Source: Paramecium tetraurelia
Lineage: Eukaryota > Ciliophora > Oligohymenophorea > Peniculida > Parameciidae
Direction: 5' to 3'
Assembly (NCBI RefSeq): GCF_000165425.1
Contig: NW_001799641.1
Location: 315,027-379,026, forward strand
Length of the DNA stretch: 64,000 nucleotides
Shown here piece after piece: positions 50,591 through 60,456 of this stretch. A program made the translations under genes and the position numbers. Under the pieces are notes generated by a model that saw only the letters and a program-made list of their open reading frames with translations, did no database searches and was not told where the DNA came from. Numbering within the stretch: position 1 is the stretch's first letter; every line of letters begins with the position of its first letter.

Positions 50591-51836
50591 TCATACATAA
50601 CATTTGTTAGTGGTTATATCAAAATAGCAGTTTAATATTGGGTCATAGATTATTTTTACAAAATTTTCTTATTCTTTCCTATTTTCTAATATTAATGTAG
50701 TTTTTCCTTATTTTGTGATTGTTGTACATCCTATTGGATTTTTTATTATAATTTCTGATTTCGAACTTTCTTAGTTTTCAATAGCATTAATTGCATTCAT
50801 GATATTAATTAAATCTCCTTCTTCATTTTATTCTTTATTTTTTTCAATTTCTTTTGCTTTTTATTAATTACTATCTTATTCTATAATTTTAATGAGTTCA
50901 TCTATGTTTTTTAAATCAATTTCATCATTCTCTAAATTCTTTTATTTTTTATCAATGTTTAAAGATAGATCTAAAAATTCATTTTCTTTATTTTATTTTG
51001 CTTTTTTCTGTGGTTTGCTTTTTACTTTTTATTCACATTCCTTTACTTTTGATTCACGCTCTGTTGAATTATTCTAGGGTAAGGGTTCTTGAATTTTTTA
51101 TGGATTTAATGTTAACTTCTATACTTTAGGAATATCATATTATATTTATTTAAGCTTAGCTTATTTAAGTGCATTAGCATTCAACTATTATTCTTGATTG
51201 CTATCTACAAATAGTTCCTATTCATTTTGAAATGAAATCAAGAAACTCTTGGGATTAGATTCAATTGGATATTGAAACTAGGATAACAATGATTCATTAA
51301 AGGTTTGCATTGTAAATATTCTTCGTATAGAGCAAGAACTCTAAACTAAGATTGATTCCAAACTTCTATAACTAGACCCTTTGAATTAGGATACAAATGA
51401 AGGCATTTGAATTAGGATGGTAACCCAATTATTATAGATTGACTATGATTACAAGGGATACGAGATAAAAAATGGTTTACATTCACTTTTTTTCAAAGAA
51501 TTCAAAATTATCCTTCTTCTTGTTGATTTTGTATCAACTACAAATAATTCAATATGTATAGAGTCTTTAAAGTATCCTTGAATTCCAATAATAGGATGAA
51601 CCAAAGATAACTCAGAATCCTTTCCATGCGGCAATTTAACTTATTTCGTCATTAGAAGGTATGCTGTAATGAATTTAATCTTTACTTTTTAAGAGTGAGT
51701 TATATTCATAAACAGAGGATTGAAGATCTACCAATTTAGAGTAATGTTTGAGTTTTTCTTTATTTCCATTTGAATTCTTAGCGTCTTTTGAATTATAGAC
51801 CTCAAAAATTGGGGATTGATAACAATTTAAAAACAT
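50591..51836 (-). CDS. CFAP20-domain protein (CFAP20DC-like)
   Basis: About 407 aa with one 22-nt intron. The start MFLNCYQSPIFEVYNS matches the MFKNxYQGGxxxEI opening of CFAP20-domain proteins. Residues to ~180 follow the CFAP20 fold: IHIELFVVDTKSTRRRIIL, NWVTILIQMPSFVSQFKGSS, YRSLESILVQSSCSIRRIF. CFAP20 is an inner-junction protein of ciliary doublet microtubules; the longer CFAP20DC type has a variable C-terminal extension. Here the extension is K/E/Q-rich and ends in a compact block (ITKQGKTTLILENR ... YDPILNCYFDITTNKCYV). A ciliary or basal-body role is inferred from the domain. Confidence 0.85.
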
Positions 51837-51852
51837 AAATAATAATTAACTG

Positions 51853-52269
51853 TCATTCTTCTTTAATTTAAGAAAGAATATAATGTTTGTAGCCTAATTT
51901 ACGACTATATTCAATTGTTTTATGAATTGGAATGACTAAAAGAGCTGTACCCAATCCAATTCCTTTTTTATAAGCCATAGCTCTTAAGAATTTGATCCAT
52001 AATGTTGGTCTTTGCTTTGAAAATTCAACATTAGCATTGAGATATTCACTGACTATTCTTGCACTTAAAACCAGTGGTATTGATAACAAAATTTAATATT
52101 GAAGTTTGTTCCATTGTTTTTTATCATATTCATCTTATTGAAATTAGAATAGTAGCACTTTGCCCATCATTTTTTTAAAGTCTGATCTTTGATGATCTGT
52201 AAGGAATTGCAATCTTTCAGCAATATCTCTTTATGATAGATTATTTAATTATTCTCTTATCTCTCCCAT
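51853..52269 (-). CDS. Small membrane protein, unknown
   Basis: 138 aa, single exon, start MGEIREQLNNLSQRDIAERL. A soluble helical head is followed by a hydrophobic segment (ILLSIPLVLSARIV) and a second weaker one (GIGLGTALLVIPIHKTI). The stop lies 16 bp before the start of the CFAP20-domain gene on the same strand. No family recognised. Confidence 0.7.
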
Positions 52270-52533
52270 AATTAAATTTAATAATTATATTATGCATTTA
52301 CTTTCACAGAACTTAGATACTTACAAAAATTAAAAATTAAAATATATATCATATTAAAATACTATCAAACTCTTCGTTTAGCAATTACTTATTTACAAAG
52401 TAACAAGGGAAAATGAGATCTCCATCAAAAATGATAGCTGCAAAATACCAAATATTATCATTTTTATATAATTTTTTTCGAAATTCAATTAATTAAATTT
52501 CCAAAAGCATCCAAAAATAAATGATAATGATGA

Positions 52534-53294
52534 TCACAAACCTAATTATATAAGAAATTACCAAAGAGTTGCAGTTTCAAAATTATCAAACAATAAGACT
52601 GAATATACTCCTCCAAATTCTAGAATAATTATTATACTGATTCTAATTTTATTATTTACAATAATTACCTTAATAATTAATTTTTTATTAGAAAGCAGTT
52701 TTTGGTGTTTGATTTCCTATCAACTTGAAAAAAGATTATCATCAAAAGTAAATTAACGAATATTAATAATTAAATCAATTCAAATCTTATGAAATCAATT
52801 AGCACTACTAAATAGGCTATCCAAAATATTCTAGATAATGAGTTGATGATCTATAAAATTATAGTAATAACTATTTCATACAAACAATATAATATTTTTA
52901 GGAAATGATTATGTGATATCTTATTCGAATTATCCAACAACCAAAGTTATTACATAAATAACCAATAGTACTAATAAAACGATAATCGATATTTCTTCAT
53001 AAATAGTAAATAATTCTATGACCAAAAATATTCCTATAACTAATAAAGTAAAAAACTAGAGAGTTGCTAACATTATTAAAAATCTCATTTGATTTTCCTG
53101 AATTGTGAGAATTTCATCAGGCAGAGAAGGATTCTTAATACCTCCTTCAACTACTGCATTTGCACTTATCATTGCTTTTTTAACTGTGTATTCAGTGTTC
53201 TTGGCAATTTTATGGATTAAGGGATTATGAGATGGAGCATTTCCCTTCAAAACATATTAAAATTTACATCAATGAGGATATCTCTTTCATTCAT
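52534..53294 (-). CDS. Multi-pass membrane protein, unknown
   Basis: About 225 aa with three introns (23, 31 and 26 nt). The start MNERDILID joins GNAPSHNPLIHKIAKNTEY. Four hydrophobic spans follow as two close pairs: LLVIGIFLVIELFTI with ISIIVLLVLLVIYVITLVV, then IFWIAYLVVLIDFI with LIQLLIFVNLLLMIIFF. The tail reads LEFGGVYSVLLFDNFE. The frame is restored by each splice. No family recognised; the paired-span layout resembles membrane-shaping proteins, but that is speculation. Confidence 0.72.
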
Positions 53295-53727
53295 AATTAT
53301 AATATAAAAAAATCATCATTCAAACAACTAAATTAGATAATTTGTGAAAACACTTGTGATAACTATTATAATTTTATTTCAAATTAATCCTTATTTTTAA
53401 TGGTACTATTAAACATAGTAAATTTCTGTAAAATAATTTTTATTAACCGAAGTATTCTATAAAATATACTTATTGAATTTTATAGTTTACAAAATGCTTT
53501 CTCTTAATTTACATAATTGTTCGTCATCAAAATAGATCATTAATAAATAAATTTTATGATACTTGTAGACGTTTCAATTCCTCTTACATATTGGATTGAT
53601 TAAAATTAGGTAAAATAATATTAAATTAAAATTAATGTTTCCTCTTAAGCAGATTTATATTTATATTTAATTTAGATCAATATATCTTTAAAATAATATT
53701 CAAATGCATGATGTTCATTATCACAAA
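53295..53727. other. AT-rich intergenic region
   Basis: 433 bp with long A/T tracts. No ORF, RNA gene or repeat that I can support. Confidence 0.5.
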
Positions 53728-54193
53728 TCAAATATTTACTTATTCTAGAATTTCCTCTATTGTCTTTCTTATTTAAATTTTTAAGCAATTTTTAGATGAA
53801 ATAATCTCTTCAATAATACTGACAAAATTAATCTTATCATCATCAATTAATGCTCTCGAATTTCTAAAGAATCTGATTTGTCAACTTTTAAGAATGCGTA
53901 TCTATTTCAAGTGTATATTCCTTTAACTTTTTGTGCGATTATTTTTTAATTCTTCTTACAGGTCAATCATTTGATATTTTCGTAAGTAATTAGTTGAGCC
54001 TCCTCTCTTTTTCTTGCTCTACCAATTCTAGCTTTATAATTGCCTATTTAACTCCACAATTTGTTAATCCATTTCTAATAACTTATCTTTAAGTGCTTAA
54101 TCTAATTCTATTACTCTTATATCATATTTTCGTCATCTATTGAATCTGTTTGATTTTAAATAGAGTAGTTGCTAACTTCTCTATATCTATCAT
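53728..54193 (-). pseudogene. Broken coiled-coil gene
   Basis: Strong coding blocks on the minus strand: MIDIEKLATTLFKIKQIQQM, then IRVIELDQALKDKLLEMDQQ and DLQEELKNNRT, then KLKEYTLEIDTHSQKL, then ALIDDDKINFVSIIEEIISS to TGA at 53728. To read them as one protein of about 155 aa, three one-base changes are needed, all in A-runs (plus-strand T-runs at 54127-54130, 53928-53932 and 53861-53863). Three breaks in under 500 bp suggest either a dying gene or a poorly assembled stretch. No family. Confidence 0.5.
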
Positions 54194-54379
54194 TTTCCTT
54201 TATCATTTATTATATTAATTACCTAAATGAATATTGAAAATTAATAATAGCACCAATTGTAAAAGAGAATAAAAGAAAGGTTTGTTTACGAGGCCAAATT
54301 TTTAGTCGATTAATGGAGGTATTTGGTTTATTAATGTACTAGATCTATTTTTGAACAAAGACACCTTTAAGATGGAAAA

Positions 54380-54671
54380 ATGATCAAGTACACTCTCGAC
54401 CAAGCTGCTGATATTGTAGGAATCTCAAGAAAAACATTAGAAGATTATTATTATTGTCTGAAAAAAGCAGAGAAAATAAGTAAGCAATTTAACCTAGTGG
54501 GTAGTTGATATAAATTAATTTATGAATTGTAAAATGGGAGTAATCCGAAGAATTATAAAAGAACATAAGAAGTAAATTGATGAGTAAAATTTAATGGATA
54601 CAAATTAATTCTTCGCCTTAGATGAAGAAAATAAAGAGCCAAGAAAAAATAGTTTTGAATACGATGATTGA
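54380..54671 (+). CDS. Small ciliate-specific-type protein
   Basis: About 88 aa with one 25-nt intron. YTLDQAADIVGISRKTLEDY and, after the intron, CKMGVIRRIIKEHKKQID match a short helical element that I associate with many Paramecium proteins, where it stands as (Y)xLxEAAxIVGIxKKTLDDYY...NxKMGVLRxFIK. The first half looks like a helix-turn-helix. It ends in an acidic tail. Here the element is the whole protein. Function unknown; the family association is from memory of ciliate proteins and should be checked. Confidence 0.7.
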
Positions 54672-55796
54672 GTAACAATGATAATATATATTTGTGTAAA
54701 CACTATACAGTATTATTAAATGAAAATAATTACGTATTAAAATACATATTATTTCAATCACAATATAACTGTTATTCATTAAATGGGTCACTTCAAATTG
54801 ATTATTGAGTAGTATTGAATTGAATTTAGTTGATCTCAATATTAAACGAATTCACTCTAAATTAGTGATAGATAGCTCAAACGTATATAACGGATTTTGT
54901 TTAGTTAGAAATTTCATTATGATATTTCGATAATTATCTATAAAATTATTTCATACAATGAAAATATATAAAATGGAGGAAAAAAGTTTTACACAAGTTT
55001 GATACTAACAAATTATATCAATATCTAAATTAATGATTTTCTAATTCAATAGAGTAGATCACTTATCTATTATTATCAAAATTATTAATAAATCATATAG
55101 CATAGTATAGTATTTCCATATTCTATTAAGTTTAGAATCTACTGAAATCTAGATAGCTTAAAGTTATAAAGTTAGATGAAGCGTTAATATTAAAATTTAA
55201 ATTATTGCTAAATGAATTAGCCATCTGTTAAACTTATACTTGATGCTTATTTTATATTTAATTATATAAAATTGATATTCTAATAATGGCACAAAAATAT
55301 TACAAATAATCTAATACAATGTTTATACACATATATATTTAATCCAATAATGTTAATAAAGCTTTATCTAAACAAAATAAAGTGATTTCACTCTATAACG
55401 TTATAAATATATCATCAGTATATTTTAAGTACAAATTATTTCCAACAATTTTTATAAATATCCATGTAATTATTTGAATAGAATCAATTAGATAGAATAG
55501 TTGATATGATATTAGCATTCACGAGTAATCACTCTATTGAAACAAATCTATATTTAGAACAGGTTTGGTATATCAATATTATTGAATTATCATTTTCATA
55601 TTCAGGACTAATAAAACTATCTAATTTGTTGATTTGAATGAAGGGGAGAGGGAAATAGAGATGAAAGAGATCATTTTGAATTTATTATATTCGTTAAAAT
55701 AGGGAAATAAATTATTTGGGGGTCATCAAAAATCCGTTTTTCAATAATTCCGTGTTATATAAGGAAGACAATTGCAAAATTTATTTCATTATTAAA
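54672..55796. other. Long AT-rich intergenic region upstream of the matrix protein gene
   Basis: 1,125 bp, the longest gap in the window. No TGA-free frame of note on either strand after allowing the ciliate code, no tRNA fold. A standard-code ATG at 55716 continues in frame into the next gene, but the signal peptide starts at 55797, so it is probably 5' leader. The gap may hold the promoter elements that coordinate trichocyst gene expression. Confidence 0.5.
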
Positions 55797-56944
55797 ATGA
55801 AATCAATCGTCATTTTGGTTTTGGTTGCCACAGCCTTCGCCACAAACTTAGCTGCATTCGAAAAACTCGAAAAGAGCAAACTTGGAAAGACATTGTTGAA
55901 CACAATTGCCATCCAAATGCAAACAGGTGAACCACTTGAAAGAATCTTCTAAACCCTCTATGATTTGGAAGAAAGATACTAAAACGATTAAAGAGAAGAT
56001 GATGCTGAAAACAAGGCCTTCTAAGGTGTCTGTGACGCTGACCTTGCTGGACTCAACTAAGAACTCGCCAACCTCGAATAAAAGGATACAGAATTATAAG
56101 CTAGACTTGACGAACTCCAACCAGTCCATGACTAAAAGGTCGGATAAAGAGTTGCCAAATTAGCTGAAAAGGCCCTCCTCTAAAAGGTTATCGATGAAGC
56201 CACAGCCAAGAGATAAGAAGAAAACACAGACTTTGAAGCCTAAAGAGAAGAATTCACCTTCGTTTCAAGCGTCCTCGCTGAAGCAAGAAGACTCTTCACA
56301 GACAACTTATAAGCCCCAGCTTTCTTATAAAAGGGAGCTAGCGAAGCCGTCCACTTTACCCCATAAGTCTTTGCCTAAGTCGCTTCACACTTGAACGCTG
56401 CTGCTCACAAGGCTGGATAAATGAAACACATCAGAACTTCGGAAAAGCCATCAAACTTATGGCTTAATTGGCTGTCAAGGCTTAATAATATGCCAACTAA
56501 GAATTAACCGGAAGAATCATCCAATTGATCGACGACTTATAAAACTAATTATAATAAGCTTTCGATTTGGCCAGAAAGACTGAAGACGCAAAGAGATAAG
56601 CCTTTGAAGCCTACAACACCCTCTTAACCAGAGACATGAACAAGCTCAACTCCGCCATCGCCAACTTAGAAGCTGAAATCTAATCATTGGCTGACTAACT
56701 CGCTGCCACCCACAGCTCATAAGATGACAACACCGCCAGACATGAAGCCAAGACCTAATAAAGAGATGACAGAAGAGCTGAATGCTAATAAGCTGCTTAT
56801 GAATATTAATAAAGAAGATCCGCCAGAGATGCTGACAGACAAACTGTTTCTGACTTGATTGGTCACTTGAACACCAACATGAGAGACTTAAAGGAATACA
56901 TCGCCATGAGAGTTGCTGCTGGTGATACTGATTTGGGATAATGA
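55797..56944 (+). CDS. Trichocyst matrix protein, with one frame break
   Basis: Signal peptide MKSIVILVLVATAFATNLAA, then a Q/E/A-rich helical protein of about 381 aa (YDLEERYQNDQREDDAENKA, ARRLFTDNLQAPAFLQKGAS, AIANLEAEIQSLADQLAATH). It clearly belongs with the trichocyst matrix proteins. It is GC-richer, with C-ending codons, than nearly all neighbours, as expected for a very highly expressed gene. Intron-free. At 56426-56430 an extra CA (CACATC for CATC) breaks the frame inside the conserved QMKHQNFGKAIKL segment; both sides are otherwise perfect. It differs enough from the matrix gene at 28452 to be another subfamily. Confidence 0.88.
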
Positions 56945-57825
56945 GTATATAACAATATACCTATTTTTACATAACAGCTTTCCATTTTGTATCTTCTAAT
57001 TTTCAAATAAAATAATAAATTAAATTGAGCAAATAACTTTCTAGATTATGGGCGACATGTACACAATGTTCAAAAACAGTAACGCTTATTTTATTATTTC
57101 ATTCTATGGCCCAATATTCAAAATAGAATTCCCATTTTTAGTATAGATTTTCCACTCTCCTCAAGTTTTAAATTATAATATACCCTATTCATTTACATTT
57201 TCTCCAGCCAATTTTTATTCGCAATTATGCTTGTTGCTTATTAACACTCTCACTAATAATTAATACAGAAATTCTAAAATATGCAAAATAATGATTAATG
57301 TAAATTTGAATTCATATCTTTGACTAGTTTCTTAACTATATAGATGAAAATTAATAAAAAAAGCATTGTTCTAACTCATTATATGGCTGAAAAGTCAAAA
57401 TCAGCCTCGGTAGTAATTGCATATATTATAAAAATATGCTGTCAAAGAAAAGAAATTAGTTTTACTTAATGATAACTTTATAGAGAAATTGAAAATTGAT
57501 TAATCTAATTAATTAAATTGGATGAAACTAAATTTATCAAAGAAACAAACTAATGTTTGGTTTTTTATTATTTTATAAAATCATGTTAGATTAATTTTGT
57601 AGACTTTCTATTAGCTCCAAAATTATTGATTATTATCAAATTATAGAACTTAAAGATGTTTTTTATATCTATCAATCATTTTATAAATTCTAAGTGATTA
57701 AAAATACTATAATCCTAAAAATCTATAAGTTCAAATAAATATTTACTTTTATAATCATTTGATGTAAAATATATAATTAATTACAAAAATAATAATAAAT
57801 TACTTTTTGAATATATGTCATTATT
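56945..57825. other. AT-rich intergenic region
   Basis: 881 bp between two converging genes, unusually long for convergent ends in this window. I see no convincing frame or RNA; a further decayed gene cannot be excluded. Confidence 0.4.
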
Positions 57826-59464
57826 TCAACTAAGCTATTAAGTAAATTTTGAAGGGTTAAATCTATCTTACCTTGGTGCAAAGTTTTAAAAATAGTTTTA
57901 TTATTAATTTAATTTCATCGATTAATTTAGTTAAAATATTGGTTGTGTCTAAGGTTGTGTAGATGAATTCCTATTTTGGGTAAAATTCTATTTTGGTCCA
58001 TCTATTGATAACGGTTGAGATTGGTTTATGTTTCCAAAATTATTGCCTTGCTTTTGTGGATTCTTTTCTTAAAATGAGTTTGAAATAGTAGAATTAAATC
58101 TTACTTTTGTAATTTGTTGAGTGTTCTATGGAATCTATTATTGTGGAGGAACTTATTATTTTTGAACAATTTAGTCTTATGCCAAACTAGAAGGTTATTT
58201 TTATTCAAGTTCCATATTTGCCTTAATTGAGAAGGGATTGATTTAAATAGATTTTCCAATATTTGATGGTTGGTTACCTTAAAATTTGGGTTAAGGTTAA
58301 TCAAATTTTTACATGCTTGAATTTTTTGGGGGAATGTTACATGCATAATTCATCTAGCTGCTTACCTTATTTTAGGTTTGGTTGTTGATATTAATATTCA
58401 TTTATTATTATTTCTCCTTAAGTTATTAAGGCGCTGGTAAAATCTCTGTTTTTTGAAAATTTTGAAGGGTTTTTGTTGGCATTGGTATTGGAAGATCAAA
58501 AATTGGATACTTTTTAGGTACTAGGTTTGAAATTTGCTATCCTGAATTTTGCTATCCTGAAATAATTTGAGATATTCTTGAGTTTGGAACTTGATTTCTA
58601 GTAACATTTTGTGACTATCCTCTTAAATCTGATTAAACTTGGTGAATATCATATCTTTTATTAGTATCTATTTGAAGCATATTTAAGAGTAGAGTTTTGT
58701 ATTTCCTTTCTAAACGCAAATTAGTATTAATTTTTTCATCAATTTGTTCTTGAGTCGTTGAAAGAATTTTCTAATAGACTTCCTCTTCACTATATCCTAT
58801 GTTAAATAATGAAAATACCATCGAACAAAGGAATATTGGTCATTAATTCATATATCATAGCTCCAAAAGCCCATATATCAACTTTTGATGTGTATGAACT
58901 ACCTTAGTTGGTTTTGATCAATTATTCCGGAGCTAGATAGTACGCAGTGCCAATTGCTTACGTTTGAAGGACATCAACATCTTTTATTGTTCCAAAATCA
59001 CAAATTTTATATAGTTCTTATGTTGTACCGTTCAAGTCTTTCTTCTAAAATATCAATACATTTTCAGGCTTCATATCCCTATGAGCATAACCTAGATCAT
59101 GAATTTCCTTTAATCCATTTCCTATTTCTTTCATTATAAACCTTATCTGATCTGGATTTATTGTACCTTTTGACTTAATCCTATCATATAGAGATTCTGT
59201 GCAATATTCCATTACTATATAATAATAGTTGTCTATTTATTCAATTTCGAAAATTTTAATTAAGTTCCTAAATTCTTTTCCTTTCATTTTATTTAACATC
59301 TCCTTCTCATTTTCTTTCATTTCTTATTATATCTTAATAGCCACTATTTATTATGTTGATTAATTTTTGCCTTTTAAAACAATACCAAAGGTACCCATGC
59401 CGAGTTGTTCTTAAATTTCATAAGTGGTTAGCCTTATAGTTATGAATTTTTATAAATTCATCAT
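57826..59464 (-). CDS. Serine/threonine protein kinase with Q/N-rich tail
   Basis: About 538 aa with one 22-nt intron. The kinase domain covers residues ~15-285: glycine loop LGMGTFGIVLKG, VAIKI lysine, HRDMKPENVL catalytic loop, CDFGTI, GTAYYLAPEQL. The AYYLAPE and NEK/ULK-like layout is common among the many ciliate kinases; no subfamily can be fixed. The C-terminal 250 residues are Q-, N- and P-rich and disordered. A stretch with GTAAG near 58370 could be taken for an intron, but the frame reads through, so none is called. Confidence 0.88.
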
Positions 59465-59830
59465 TTTTCTATTATAATTTAAATATTATTAATCAAGAAT
59501 GTTTCTGGTAATAGATTATCATAAATTATTGAATTTTTGTGATCAAAAGTCAATGAGATCAATGTATTTAAAAAATCTATTCTTAATCTTTATATTCATA
59601 ATTATTTTCTAAAATAGTATTATTTAAATTAAATCGTTAAATAAGAACTTGAATAATGTATTCCCATCAAAAACAATTAATCGACATCAGTAAAATAAAA
59701 TTAATAGATAGATTCATTAATTCAAACAATAGAGAATTAATTTAGAAAGAATGAAGAAATGTATTAAACAATATCATTATAAATTCCCTGTGACATTGAG
59801 AGAATTGATGCCTAATTATTTATATAAGAA
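59465..59830. other. Intergenic region with possible 5' exon
   Basis: 366 bp between divergent genes. Two short frames (MYSHQKQLIDISKIKLIDRF near 59675; MKKCIKQYHYKFPVTLREL near 59752) are coding-like but I found no splice that joins them to the next gene. Confidence 0.35.
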
Positions 59831-60412
59831 ATGAGAATATCATTAAAATAACCAAAATCAAATGTTGAAGTGTTATTGAAAAAATGTTAATCGATGATTG
59901 ATAAATTATTGGATGAAGAATTCAATTTGGATAGATTGATGTCTAAATTGAGATCAAAAAAAAGAAGAAATAATAAAGCATCCACTGGAAATGTGTTACA
60001 ACAAATAGATGAAAACACTCTTAAGGAAATTCAAACATTTAGTAGATGTTAAGTTGCCATTAAAAATGAAGAAAAAAAAGTTATTGAGAAACAAGAGAAA
60101 TAAGGGAAATAAGAGAGATAAGAGAAAGAAACAACAAAAAGAACTACAGAAGTAGATCCTTTTGAGAAGTTAGTTAATATAAATATGCAGATTGAATAAT
60201 GTCTTGGTAATAAAGTTTAACTTAACATAGAGTTATTATCAAATTAAAATAAGATAGAAAATGAGAGTGATATGGAAGTGAAAATCAATAATCTGGAGGA
60301 GTAGATTTATAAGTTGACTGAGAATAGAGTATATAATGATGAAAATGTCGAGGTGTACATAGTGTAGAAGACTAATAAGAAAAGAATGCCTAATTTACAA
60401 ATTAATTATTGA
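59831..60412 (+). CDS. Unknown charged coiled-coil protein
   Basis: 193 aa from ATG 59831 (MRISLKQPKSNVEVLLKKCQ) to TGA 60410. K/E/Q-rich, with a basic patch (LRSKKRRNNKAS) and coiled-coil C-terminal half (DMEVKINNLEEQIYKLTENR). The 5' end may be incomplete, because coding-like short frames lie upstream. No family recognised. It precedes SF3B3 by 44 bp on the same strand. Confidence 0.65.
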
Positions 60413-60456
60413 TTTTATTTAATATATTCTTTTTTGTTTTTATTTAAATATTGGAT

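Noticed and set aside
55716-55796. Upstream ATG extending the matrix protein by 27 residues
   Set aside because: The extension would bury the clear signal peptide that begins at 55797.
58060-58380. GTAAG...AG stretches in the kinase tail taken as introns
   Set aside because: The frame reads straight through without TGA and stays Q/N/P-rich, so splicing is not required.
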